Of a stretch of DNA of 14,995 nt, positions 1-6,512 are shown one piece after another. A model generated the notes under the pieces. It saw only the letters and a list, made by a program, of their open reading frames with translations, made no database searches and had not been told where the DNA came from. The DNA comes from CAYRUP01 sp964427485. GTDB lineage: Bacteria > Pseudomonadota > Gammaproteobacteria > DSM-16500. A program made the translations under genes and the position numbers. The stretch is taken from the NCBI GenBank assembly GCA_964427485.1, contig CAYRUP010000038.1, forward strand, positions 1 to 14,995, written 5' to 3'. How positions within the stretch are numbered: position 1 is the stretch's first letter; each line of letters begins with the position of its first letter.

Positions 1-35
1 AAAGCGTCGCGGGATGACGTTCTAATCTGTTTTTT

Positions 36-103
36 TGCTTAGCTTGATGCCTATGCCCGTTGGGCACCTTCCCCTGCTGGGAAGGCTTTCTAAGCACTTT
101 TTT
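36..103 (+). terminator. Nested-hairpin terminator of an upstream rightward gene
   Basis: On the plus strand an outer 7-bp stem (TGCTTAG at 36-42 with CTAAGCA at 90-96) encloses two perfect hairpins: TGCCC/GGGCA at 54-66 and CCTTCCC/GGGAAGG at 67-85. Six T residues follow at 98-103. That arrangement suits rho-independent termination of rightward transcription entering the window, facing the 3' end of rpoH. Read from the rpoH side the stem is followed by A residues, so it is not an obvious rpoH terminator in that direction. The hairpins could also be a local repeat family member. No coding region is evident in 1-142. Confidence 0.45.
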
Positions 104-142
104 ATTAGATACCTCAGCACCCGCCGTGCCTCTACAAATAAA

Positions 143-1009
143 CTACGCCTCAATCTGCAAAAGCGCAGCTTTCAATTTTTGCATCGCGTTTTTTTCAAGC
201 TGACGAATGCGTTCGGCGGAGACTTGATATTTGTCGGCGAGTTCCTGTAGGGTGGTTTTTTCTTCGGCTAGCCAGCGCGTGTGTAAAATTTCTTGGCTGC
301 GTTCATCCAGTTTTTCCATTGCATAGTGCAAAGTAGTTTGAGATTGTTCCGCCCAATCTGACGATTCCAATTGTTCTGCGGGATTAGAACGATGATCTTC
401 TAGATAACCGGCTGGAGCCACATGCGCAGTATCGTCTTCTTCATCGCCATGATAATCAAAAGGCGTATCCGTCGTGCTCAAGCGCATTTCCATTTCACGC
501 ACGGTTTCTGGTTTAACTCGCAAATCTTTAGCGACTTCACTTACTTCTTCTTCAGTAAGCCAACCCAAATGTTTTTTCATGGTACGTAAATTGAAAAAAA
601 GTTTACGTTGCGCTTTCGTGGTAGCCACTTTAACAATGCGCCAGTTACGTAACACAAATTCATGAATTTCTGCTTTAATCCAATGCATGGCAAAAGTAAC
701 AAGACGGACGCCAACTTCTGGATTGAAACGCTTAACGGCTTTCATGAGGCCAATGTTTCCTTCCTGAATCAAATCACCTAAAGGCAATCCATAACCAAGG
801 TAGCCGCGCGCAACGCGCACAACATAGCGAAGATGGGGTAGAACTAAATCGCGAGCGGAAGCAAGATCGTTATTTTTTTGCAAATGAGTTGCAAGCTCAA
901 ATTCTTTTTCCTGGCTCAACAAAGGAATTTGATTAACGTAACTGATATACGTTTCCAGACTGCTAATCGGTAAGCGAAGGTCTAAGGTTTGTAAGCTCGT
1001 ATTATTCAT
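143..1009 (-). CDS. rpoH: RNA polymerase sigma-32 factor (heat-shock sigma factor RpoH)
   Basis: This cytoplasmic sigma factor directs core RNA polymerase to heat-shock promoters of chaperone and protease genes. The 288-aa length is close to the family norm (about 284). The RpoH box QRKLFFNLR lies at residues 134-142 and separates sigma-32 from other group 3/4 factors. Region 2 is at about 79-121 (DLIQEGNIGL, then TFAMHWIKAE) and a region 4 helix-turn-helix with RIRQLEKNAMQKLK is near the C terminus. The ATG at 1009 is preceded by AGGTG at suitable spacing. The gene follows ftsX with a 79-bp gap on the same strand, the usual gammaproteobacterial ftsYEX-rpoH order. A CIRCE operator and a candidate promoter in and beside that gap suggest separate, HrcA-repressed transcription in addition to any read-through from ftsX. 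Identity is very secure. Confidence 0.98.
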   Translation of the reverse strand: MNNTSLQTLDLRLPISSLETYISYVNQIPLLSQEKEFELATHLQKNNDLASARDLVLPHLRYVVRVARGYLGYGLPLGDLIQEGNIGLMKAVKRFNPEVGVRLVTFAMHWIKAEIHEFVLRNWRIVKVATTKAQRKLFFNLRTMKKHLGWLTEEEVSEVAKDLRVKPETVREMEMRLSTTDTPFDYHGDEEDDTAHVAPAGYLEDHRSNPAEQLESSDWAEQSQTTLHYAMEKLDERSQEILHTRWLAEEKTTLQELADKYQVSAERIRQLEKNAMQKLKAALLQIEA

Positions 1010-1032
1010 AATCCATCACCTATTTATCAAGT

Positions 1033-1059
1033 TTAGCACTCGAAGGTCGAGAGTGCCAA
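1033..1059. promoter_or_regulatory. CIRCE operator (HrcA binding site) upstream of rpoH
   Basis: On the plus strand the sequence reads TTAGCACTC, nine bases, then GAGTGCCAA. The established CIRCE consensus is TTAGCACTC-N9-GAGTGCTAA, so 17 of 18 arm positions match and the spacer is exactly nine. It lies 23 bp upstream of the rpoH start codon, between a candidate promoter and the ribosome binding site, where bound HrcA would block transcription. HrcA needs GroEL for activity, so chaperone titration during heat shock would release the site. In the transcript the arms would form a 9-bp hairpin with one G-U pair. HrcA itself is not encoded in this window. Confidence 0.88.
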
Positions 1060-1080
1060 TATACTTGATTTTTAGGAAAA

Positions 1081-1109
1081 TGGATAGGCTACAAACGGGG
1101 CTGTGTCAA
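1081..1109 (-). promoter_or_regulatory. Candidate sigma-70 promoter for rpoH
   Basis: On the minus strand a perfect -35 hexamer TTGACA (1109-1104), inside the last codons of ftsX, is followed after 17 bases by TATCCA (1086-1081), a weak -10. The start point would fall near 1074, placing the CIRCE element roughly 15-40 bases downstream of it. An alternative -10, TATATT at 1063-1058, overlaps the edge of CIRCE but lacks a convincing -35. I saw no clear sigma-32-type promoter here. This is motif matching by eye only. Confidence 0.4.
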
Positions 1110-2003
1110 ATGCTTAGTAACGGCAAACCAAGAACCAACCAAGCCAAGCGCAATACTGACGCTGAATAAAATCAAAGTATTAACCCACCCCATGCCAGCC
1201 AAAGTAAAATCACTCCCATATAATTCAGCGAGTTGATGGGTTGGAGATTTAAGTAAAAACATTAAGATAGCCACCAAAATCCAGGCAATTGCGCCACCTA
1301 AAAAGCCATACGACATGCCGGCATAAAGAAAGGGACGACGAATGAAGGCATGCGTTCCACCAATTAATTTGATGACTTCGATTTCTTTATGATGTTGCTC
1401 GGTCGCCGAGCGAATCGTGTTATTCACGATAAGCAATACTGCAAAACCTAAGAAGAGAGCGAGCGCATAGGTCATTCGATGGGCTAAGGTAATTAATGAC
1501 GCAAGACGTTTGACCCAGAGAATGTCCAATTGAATATTATCTACCAAAGCGATTTGTTTTAAACGTTGTTGCAATTTCAGAAGCTGAGCAGGCTGACTTG
1601 CTTGATCAGCAGGCAAAATAACAATAGCCCAGGGCAGCGGGTTTTCTTGCAGATCACTTGAAAGAACATCAAATCCCGCTTGTTTTTGTAACTCCTGCAA
1701 ACCCTCTTGTGGTGAAATGGCGCGGGCGGTTTTAATTTGTGAATTCGCTTGTAAATTTCGGGTTAAGGCCAAGGCATCATTTTCAGTGGCTTCATTTTTT
1801 AGATATAAAGTAATTTGCATCGTTTGCTGAAAACTACCACTAATGATTTCTGCATTTTTCAGTACAACAAATAAAGCGGCGGGTAACGCAAGTGTAATTC
1901 CAATGATAAGACAGGTCATGAGGCTCGCGAAGGGTGAGCGCGTTAGATTGCCAAGACTGTATAATCCCGCTTGCAAATGTCTTGCGAAATAATTCGTTAA
2001 CAT
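1089..2003 (-). CDS. ftsX: Cell division protein FtsX (permease-like subunit of FtsEX)
   Basis: FtsX is the inner-membrane partner of the FtsE ATPase. In gammaproteobacteria FtsEX sits at the septal ring and activates peptidoglycan hydrolases through the EnvC-type adaptor. The 304-aa protein shows the expected four-span topology: hydrophobic segments at about 26-48, 177-197, 228-251 and 274-296, with a large extracytoplasmic domain at 49-175. The conserved cytoplasmic KEIEVIKLIGG stretch (206-216) lies between spans 2 and 3, where FtsE contact is expected. The ATG at 2003 overlaps the ftsE stop by 7 bases, so the pair is probably translationally coupled. Length and topology are normal. Confidence 0.96.
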   Translation of the reverse strand: MLTNYFARHLQAGLYSLGNLTRSPFASLMTCLIIGITLALPAALFVVLKNAEIISGSFQQTMQITLYLKNEATENDALALTRNLQANSQIKTARAISPQEGLQELQKQAGFDVLSSDLQENPLPWAIVILPADQASQPAQLLKLQQRLKQIALVDNIQLDILWVKRLASLITLAHRMTYALALFLGFAVLLIVNNTIRSATEQHHKEIEVIKLIGGTHAFIRRPFLYAGMSYGFLGGAIAWILVAILMFLLKSPTHQLAELYGSDFTLAGMGWVNTLILFSVSIALGLVGSWFAVTKHLTQPRL

Positions 2004-2650
2004 GGCAGCTTCCCTTCTGACAAGGTAATAACACGGTGTTTTAATTTATTAATTAAAGTGAGATCGTGGCTGGCGATTAACATCGTCATGCCTAACTGAT
2101 TAAATTGTTGGAACAAATCCATGATCTCAGCGGCAAGATCCGGATCCAAATTGCCGGTCGGTTCATCAGCAAGCAAAAGAGTGGGTTTGTTAATAATGGC
2201 GCGGGCAATGGAGACGCGTTGTTGTTCGCCAATAGAAAGCTCGAAAGGATAACATTTTTGCTTGTTTTGCAGGCCCATTTTAGCCAGCACCGCACGTGCC
2301 CGACTTTGAGTTTCCCGGTAATGTGCGCCCGCTACAATCAACGGTAACGCCACATTATCCAAGACCGAACGATCTTGTAATAATTTAGGCGTTTGTAAAA
2401 TAATCCCGATGCTGCGACGAAATGCGGGAACATGGCGCGTCTTCAAGCGCTTTAAGTCATGATCCGCCACGATAATGTTTCCCTGGCTGACGGTTTCAAT
2501 CGCGGCGATTAATTTTAGCAGTGTGCTTTTTCCTGCGCCCGAATGACCGGTTAAAAATGCAAATTCTCCTCCGCTTAAATCCAAACTCACATTGTCTAGC
2601 GCAAGAAATCCATTTGCATAGCGTTTACTGACATGTTGTAGATGAATCAC
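1997..2650 (-). CDS. ftsE: Cell division ATP-binding protein FtsE
   Basis: FtsE is the cytoplasmic ABC ATPase that drives conformational change in FtsX during septal cell-wall splitting. All ABC motifs are intact in 217 aa: Walker A GHSGAGKST at 35-43, Q-loop near Q86, signature LSIGEQQR at 138-145, Walker B LLLADEP at 158-164 with catalytic E163, and the H-loop at H195 in ASHD. The signature reads LSIGEQQ rather than the more usual LSGGEQQ, a mild substitution. The start is GTG at 2650 and shares a GTGA overlap with the ftsY stop, so ftsY, ftsE and ftsX look like one translationally coupled operon. Identity is secure from motifs plus context. Confidence 0.97.
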   Translation of the reverse strand: MIHLQHVSKRYANGFLALDNVSLDLSGGEFAFLTGHSGAGKSTLLKLIAAIETVSQGNIIVADHDLKRLKTRHVPAFRRSIGIILQTPKLLQDRSVLDNVALPLIVAGAHYRETQSRARAVLAKMGLQNKQKCYPFELSIGEQQRVSIARAIINKPTLLLADEPTGNLDPDLAAEIMDLFQQFNQLGMTMLIASHDLTLINKLKHRVITLSEGKLPC

Positions 2651-3642
2651 ACGGCTTCCTTTTCAAAAAGTGCTGTCACAAATTCATCGGCATCGAACGG
2701 TCTAAGATCATCGATGCCTTCCCCTACACCGATAAAACGAATTGGAATATTCAATTGTTTCGCAATTGCGAAAATAATTCCACCTTTGGCTGTGCCATCC
2801 AGTTTTGTTAAGGCGAGTCCAGTGACGCCGATGGCTTCATTGAATTGTTTTGCCTGATTCATGGCATTTTGTCCAATGCCCGCATCTAAAACAAGCAGCA
2901 CTTCATGAGGTGCAGTCGGATCAATTTTAGTAAGGACGCGTTTCACTTTTTTTAATTCTTCCATCAAATTCGTTTGGGTATGTAAACGTCCTGCTGTGTC
3001 TGCAATTAAGACATCGATATTGCGGGCTTTGGCCGATTCCATGGCATCATAAATCACAGCGGCTGTATCTGCGCCAGGTTGTTGCGCGATGACAGGAATG
3101 TGATTACGTTCGCCCCAAATTTGCAATTGTTCAATTGCTGCAGCTCGGAAGGTGTCGCCTGCAGCTAACATGACTTTTTTATCCAAAGCTTGCAAATGTT
3201 TTGCTAGCTTGCCTATCGTCGTTGTTTTGCCTGAGCCATTGATACCGACCACCAAAATAACAAAAGGTTTTTTTTCATCATGGATCGTCATTGTTTGCTG
3301 GCAGGGACGTAAAATGGCTTTCATGTCTTCTTGTAAACAGGCGAGCGCGGCGGTCGTGTCACTTAATTCCTTGCGTGCCAATTTTTCTGTAAGATGTGCT
3401 ACAAGTTGTTGCGTGGCATCGATGCCGACGTCGGCGGATAAAAGTTCTGTTTCAATGAGTTCGAGTACGTCCTGATCCAGGATTTTTTTGCCGAGAATTA
3501 AATTCGCGATGCCATTGGCAAATGTGGCGCGCGTTTTGGAGAGACCTGCTTTAAGACGGGCAAAAAAGCCGGGCTTTTCAGCGTTTTGTGTTGTTTCGAT
3601 TTCAGGCTCAGCGTTTTTTTTTCGTTTTAAAATGTTGAACAT
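2647..3642 (-). CDS. ftsY: Signal recognition particle receptor FtsY
   Basis: FtsY is the SRP-receptor GTPase that pairs with Ffh at the membrane to deliver ribosomes translating membrane proteins to the translocon. The NG domain is complete in 331 aa: helical N domain about 25-115, P-loop GINGSGKTTT at 133-142, AAGDTFRAAA at 160-169, DTAGRLHTQ at 215-223, TKLDGTAKGG at 279-288, and GVGEGIDDLRPF at 305-316. The acidic N-terminal A domain is almost absent (about 20-25 residues), unlike the long one in E. coli (497 aa), so this is a compact form. The loop usually written DA(S/T)TGQNA is DAGIGQNA here (253-260). ATG at 3642 has GGAA seven bases upstream. It is the first gene of the leftward cell-division cluster. 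Confidence 0.98.
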   Translation of the reverse strand: MFNILKRKKNAEPEIETTQNAEKPGFFARLKAGLSKTRATFANGIANLILGKKILDQDVLELIETELLSADVGIDATQQLVAHLTEKLARKELSDTTAALACLQEDMKAILRPCQQTMTIHDEKKPFVILVVGINGSGKTTTIGKLAKHLQALDKKVMLAAGDTFRAAAIEQLQIWGERNHIPVIAQQPGADTAAVIYDAMESAKARNIDVLIADTAGRLHTQTNLMEELKKVKRVLTKIDPTAPHEVLLVLDAGIGQNAMNQAKQFNEAIGVTGLALTKLDGTAKGGIIFAIAKQLNIPIRFIGVGEGIDDLRPFDADEFVTALFEKEAV

Positions 3643-3653
3643 AGCTATTCCGT

Positions 3654-3674
3654 GTGACCAATCTAAATTGGCAC
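3654..3674. promoter_or_regulatory. Small inverted repeat between divergent ftsY and rsmD
   Basis: The 61-bp divergent gap contains CCAAT-CTAA-ATTGG (3658-3671), which extends to GTG...CAC on either side with a one-base bulge (3654-3674). A dyad between two divergent starts could be an operator or simply AT-rich chance symmetry. Neither flank shows a good -35/-10 pair by eye. Confidence 0.2.
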
Positions 3675-3703
3675 AATGGTAACATACTGCTAGAGGGGTT
3701 TAA

Positions 3704-4258
3704 ATGGCGCAAGGTATTGTACGCATCATCGGGGGTGAATGGCGCGGTCGTAAATTAAAAGTGCCCGATGTTTTACATTTACGCCCGACGCCAGACCGAG
3801 TGAGAGAAACGCTTTTTAATTGGTTGGCACCTATTATTGCCGGTGCCCATTGTTTGGATGCATTTGCGGGCAGTGGTGCATTAGGTTTTGAAGCATTGTC
3901 GCGGGGAGCGGGTCATGTGGTTTTGGTGGATGAATCACCGCAAGTCATACAATTATTGAAAGAAGAATTAACTATTTTCAAAGCCAAAAACGCGGAAATT
4001 TATCGTGCTAAAGCACCCACCCAATTAAAAATTCCAGAGAAACCATTCGATATTGTTTTTCTCGATCCGCCTTTTTTAGAAAATTTATTACAACCTTGTT
4101 GTCACTATTTGGAAGAACAAAATTTTTTGGCAGCCAATGCTTATATCTATTTGGAATCCAGAGAGACGTTGGATGAAAAAATGCTTCCAGCCAATTGGCG
4201 CATCGTGAAAAGTAAACGTGCCGGACAAGTCGCTTATCATTTGGCATTGAGAACATAG
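3704..4258 (+). CDS. rsmD: 16S rRNA (guanine966-N2)-methyltransferase RsmD
   Basis: RsmD methylates N2 of G966 in helix 31 of 16S rRNA, using S-adenosylmethionine, during 30S assembly. The 184-aa protein is normal length. It opens with IIGGEWRGRKL (8-18) and RPTPDRVRETLFNWL (27-41), both characteristic of the RsmD family. The SAM-binding motif I is DAFAGSGALG (52-61), an acidic residue following motif II is D76, and the catalytic motif IV is DPPF (121-124), as in N6/N2 amino methyltransferases. The ATG at 3704 has a strong AGAGGGG ribosome binding site five bases upstream. It diverges from ftsY, a neighbour conserved in gammaproteobacteria, and trpS follows 36 bp later on the same strand. Confidence 0.97.
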   Translation: MAQGIVRIIGGEWRGRKLKVPDVLHLRPTPDRVRETLFNWLAPIIAGAHCLDAFAGSGALGFEALSRGAGHVVLVDESPQVIQLLKEELTIFKAKNAEIYRAKAPTQLKIPEKPFDIVFLDPPFLENLLQPCCHYLEEQNFLAANAYIYLESRETLDEKMLPANWRIVKSKRAGQVAYHLALRT

Positions 4259-4282
4259 GCTGCTAAACTGCTAGGTTTTTAC

Positions 4283-4297
4283 GGGGAAAGAGCTGTG
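4283..4297 (+). promoter_or_regulatory. Ribosome binding site and GTG start of trpS
   Basis: GGGGAAAG (4283-4290) precedes GTG at 4295-4297 with normal spacing. The next in-frame ATG lies beyond the HIGH-type motif at residues 20-23, so the GTG must be the true start. Confidence 0.75.
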
Positions 4298-5365
4298 ACC
4301 GGAATAAAAAAACCACGCTTATTAACAGGTGATACGCCCACAGGCCGTTTGCATTTGGGGCATTGGGTTGGCTCGTTAGAAAATCGTGTGACGTTACAAG
4401 ATCAATATGATTGTTATTTCGTTATTGCGAATGTGCATGCATTTACGACGCGCATGGAGCGTCCTGATGAAATTCGTCAAAGCGTGTTGGATGTTGCAAC
4501 AGATTGGTTGGCAGTGGGCATCGATCCTAGTCGCAGTACGCTGTTTATTCAGTCAGAAGTGCCGGCCATTGCAGAGCTCACTTTTTTCTTTAGCATGTTG
4601 ATTCCTTACCCGCGCTTGATGCGCAACCCCACCATCAAAGATGAAATTCGTGATAAAGGACTGGGGGATAATTATCCGTTTGGTTTTTTGCTTTATCCTG
4701 TCGGGCAAGTCGCGGATATTCTCGCGTTTCGTCCCGAAATTGTGCCAGTGGGTGAAGATCAAGTGCCTCATATTGAAATGACGCGCGAAGTCGCTCGTCG
4801 TTTTGATCAATTATATTGTGGCGTAGATCCGCATACAGAAGATAAAGATTATTTGCAAAAAGGGGGTTTGTTCCCGATTGTCGATGTGAAGTTGGGACGT
4901 TCGCGTCGTTTGGTGGGGACGGGGGCGCCGAATGCCGAAGGCAATTTATTAAAAATGTCAAAATCACTCAATAACGCCATTTTATTGAGTGATGACGCAG
5001 ATACGATTTCTCGAAAAGTCATGAATATGTACACGGACCCCAATCGTTTGAAAGCAAGCGATCCTGGGACTGTAGAAAATAATCCTTTATGGATTTTTCA
5101 TGAAATGTTTAACCCAGATCAAGCTTGGGTAAAAGAAGCGGAAGAGCGTTATCGCCAAGGTAAAATTGGTGATGTGGAATGTAAGAAACGTTTGATTGAA
5201 GTTTTGGTCAATTTGATTGATCCTATCCGCCAGCGGCGTTTGGTTTATGAAAAAGATCCGGGAGAAGTGCTTAATGTGTTGCGTCAAGGTTGTGAAAAAG
5301 CCAATGCGGTGGCGGCGGAAACGCTGCGACTTGCTAAGAAAGCGATGCAACAAAATTATTTTTAG
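4295..5365 (+). CDS. trpS: Tryptophan--tRNA ligase (TrpRS)
   Basis: This class I aminoacyl-tRNA synthetase charges tRNA-Trp with tryptophan in the cytoplasm, using ATP. The N-terminal TGDTPTGRLHLGHWVGSL (11-28) is the TrpRS form of the HIGH region, with HLGH at 20-23. The second class I motif is an exact KMSKS (220-224). The Rossmann catalytic fold spans both, and residues from about 235 onward form the helical anticodon-binding region. The 356-aa length is somewhat above the 334 aa of E. coli, with a longer connecting segment before KMSKS (about 178-218, including LGRSRRLVGTGAPNAEG). It starts with GTG, supported by a good ribosome binding site. It sits 36 bp after rsmD and may be cotranscribed. 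I saw no T-box or leader peptide in the short upstream gap. Confidence 0.97.
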   Translation: MTGIKKPRLLTGDTPTGRLHLGHWVGSLENRVTLQDQYDCYFVIANVHAFTTRMERPDEIRQSVLDVATDWLAVGIDPSRSTLFIQSEVPAIAELTFFFSMLIPYPRLMRNPTIKDEIRDKGLGDNYPFGFLLYPVGQVADILAFRPEIVPVGEDQVPHIEMTREVARRFDQLYCGVDPHTEDKDYLQKGGLFPIVDVKLGRSRRLVGTGAPNAEGNLLKMSKSLNNAILLSDDADTISRKVMNMYTDPNRLKASDPGTVENNPLWIFHEMFNPDQAWVKEAEERYRQGKIGDVECKKRLIEVLVNLIDPIRQRRLVYEKDPGEVLNVLRQGCEKANAVAAETLRLAKKAMQQNYF

Positions 5366-5454
5366 CTTATTTTCTGCTAAAATGATAATAGTACACACAG
5401 ATAATGACTCATGTTTCAATATAAAAAACAATAGGTTATAAAACGAGGGTAATC

Positions 5455-5769
5455 ATGGTTAAACTTCCTGGCTTAGGCGATTTGAAAAAAATTGGTTCGG
5501 ACTTAATTGATTCTGCCAAATCAGTCAATTTGAGCGGTATGGTCGATAAGTTTAAAACGGGTACGCCTACACAGGTTGCGCCAGGTGATGATCCATTGAA
5601 AAATCTATTGCAAGATGCCAGCACAACATTAAACGAACTTACTCAGGCACACGCTGTCGAGGCCAGTCTAATTAAAAAAATGCAAGCACAATTAGCTGAA
5701 ATCGCACGGGTTGCAAACACTTACCAAAAACCCATTGCAGAACCGCAACAAGAGGATGACAAAAAATGA
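5455..5769 (+). CDS. Uncharacterised 104-aa helical protein, first gene of a coupled pair
   Basis: I do not recognise this family. The ATG at 5455 is preceded by GAGGG six bases upstream, and the frame shows normal codon use for the window, so it is very probably real. The protein is soluble: no signal peptide, no membrane span and no cysteine. Residues 1-35 (MVKLPGLGDLKKIGSDLI onward) could form an amphipathic helix. Residues about 45-92 are rich in Leu, Ala, Gln and Glu with heptad-like spacing, suggesting a coiled coil. The C terminus is charged (QQEDDKK). Its stop overlaps the start of a 42-aa membrane peptide by ATGA, so the two are probably translationally coupled and may interact. It lies 89 bp after trpS, with AT-rich sequence between but no convincing promoter. 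No function is assigned. Confidence 0.8.
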   Translation: MVKLPGLGDLKKIGSDLIDSAKSVNLSGMVDKFKTGTPTQVAPGDDPLKNLLQDASTTLNELTQAHAVEASLIKKMQAQLAEIARVANTYQKPIAEPQQEDDKK

Positions 5770-5894
5770 TGAACCAAAAACAACAGAGTGATTTAACTGA
5801 ATATAGAACGTTTGGATTACCGTTATTAGCTTTAATGGGATTAGTCGCGCTTGCTGGGGTGATTTTGACGGTGGTTTTGAGTTATATATTTTAG
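5766..5894 (+). CDS. Uncharacterised 42-aa single-span membrane peptide
   Basis: The short reading frame starts at ATG 5766, inside the ATGA overlap with the preceding gene (a second ATG follows at 5769), and ends at TAG 5892-5894. Residues 1-15 are polar (MMNQKQQSDLTEYR), and residues about 16-42 are almost wholly hydrophobic (LPLLALMGLVALAGVILTVV, then LSYIF), giving one C-terminal transmembrane helix like a tail-anchored micropeptide. Translational coupling, a clean polar-to-hydrophobic boundary and absence of other coding potential support it as real. It could anchor the 104-aa partner at the inner membrane, but that is inference. It is below the length cut-off of many annotation pipelines. 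Confidence 0.65.
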   Translation: MMNQKQQSDLTEYRTFGLPLLALMGLVALAGVILTVVLSYIF

Positions 5895-5930
5895 CCCTTC
5901 TCCCGTTTACGCTCGAAGTCTCAGTTTTTC

Positions 5931-6014
5931 GTAGGGTGGATTAGGCGTTTTTTGCCGTAATCCACCGGAAATTTGGTGGATTACGATGCAAAAAACGCAT
6001 CTAATCCACCCTAC
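5931..6014. repeat. Two-arm palindromic repeat (REP/BIME-like) in a convergent gap
   Basis: Arm 1 (5931-5966) begins GTAGGGTGGATTAG and ends CGTAATCCACC. Arm 2 (5975-6014) is its reverse complement, differing only by two inserted AT dinucleotides. The arms are separated by GGAAATTT. Each arm is itself palindromic (GGTGGATTA...TAATCCACC around a GC-T6-GC core), so the DNA can form one long hairpin or two short ones. It lies between the convergent 42-aa peptide gene and the PH-domain gene and may end transcription from both sides. From memory, similar GTGGATTA/TAATCCAC palindromes recur in many bacterial genomes, which would make this a dispersed element; this is not verified here. The rest of 5895-6051 holds no gene I can see. 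Confidence 0.85.
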
Positions 6015-6051
6015 TTTTAGCTAAGCATTTTGATTAAAATTCGTGGTCACC

Positions 6052-6501
6052 CTATTTCACCAACCTATCCAACTGCGCCTGCGCCTGCTTCTGAAACTCA
6101 AATGGATGCGCAATATCACGGAAAATATCGCTTCCTCCACCAAATGGATTAATGACGACAATGCCATAATCCAGCATTTGTCCCAGTAAACTTTGATTCA
6201 CAGTCATGTTAGAAACAGTGGCTAAACGCAATTCATTTGCATGTCGAGTAAAAAATCCTTCTTTCATCATGACGCGTTTGTTCGTCACAACAAATTTCGA
6301 AGTAATATAGTCGAGCCATTGATTGATTCCAGTGATAAGGGTTAAAAAAGCAGGTGCAATAGCCATTTTGACGATCAACGGATTTGAATTAAATAATAAA
6401 AAAACCGTCGCGATTGCCCAAATCACGGGGTTGAAAAAAATGATCCAATGTTTTTTAGTGCGATAAATGATTTGCTCATCGGGTAATAAATTTTTATCCA
6501 T
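6052..6501 (-). CDS. Bacterial PH-domain (DUF304-type) membrane protein
   Basis: This 149-aa protein resembles small bacterial PH-domain (YdbS/YdbT-like) membrane proteins. After a short N-terminal tail (LLPDEQIIYRTKKHW, typical of the family) come two hydrophobic segments at about 18-38 and 43-60. A bPH domain follows at about 63-140, with the recurrent pattern YITSKFVVTNKRVMMKEGFF (65-84), then LRLATVSNMTV and LLGQMLDYGIVVI. Such domains face the cytoplasm; their ligands are mostly unknown, so I assign no specific function. ATG at 6501 lies 11 bp after the marC-family stop on the same strand, suggesting cotranscription. Family placement is good; the role is unknown. Confidence 0.85.
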   Translation of the reverse strand: MDKNLLPDEQIIYRTKKHWIIFFNPVIWAIATVFLLFNSNPLIVKMAIAPAFLTLITGINQWLDYITSKFVVTNKRVMMKEGFFTRHANELRLATVSNMTVNQSLLGQMLDYGIVVINPFGGGSDIFRDIAHPFEFQKQAQAQLDRLVK

Positions 6502-6512
6502 AGTTCAACGCC

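Noticed and set aside
1058..1063. TATATT as the main -10 of rpoH
   Set aside because: No acceptable -35 lies 16-18 bases upstream; the TTGACA-N17-TATCCA pair is somewhat better, though also unproven.
4259..4294. Possible T-box or attenuator before trpS
   Set aside because: The rsmD-trpS gap is only 36 bp, too short for a T-box, and I see no Trp-rich leader peptide or terminator hairpin.
5360..5382. TTTTAGC/GCTAAAA hairpin at the end of trpS
   Set aside because: It is a 7-bp AT-rich stem with no T-run after it, too weak to call a terminator.
5087..5431. 114-codon minus-strand open frame over the 3' end of trpS
   Set aside because: It is antisense to well-conserved TrpRS coding sequence and shows no domain or translation signal.
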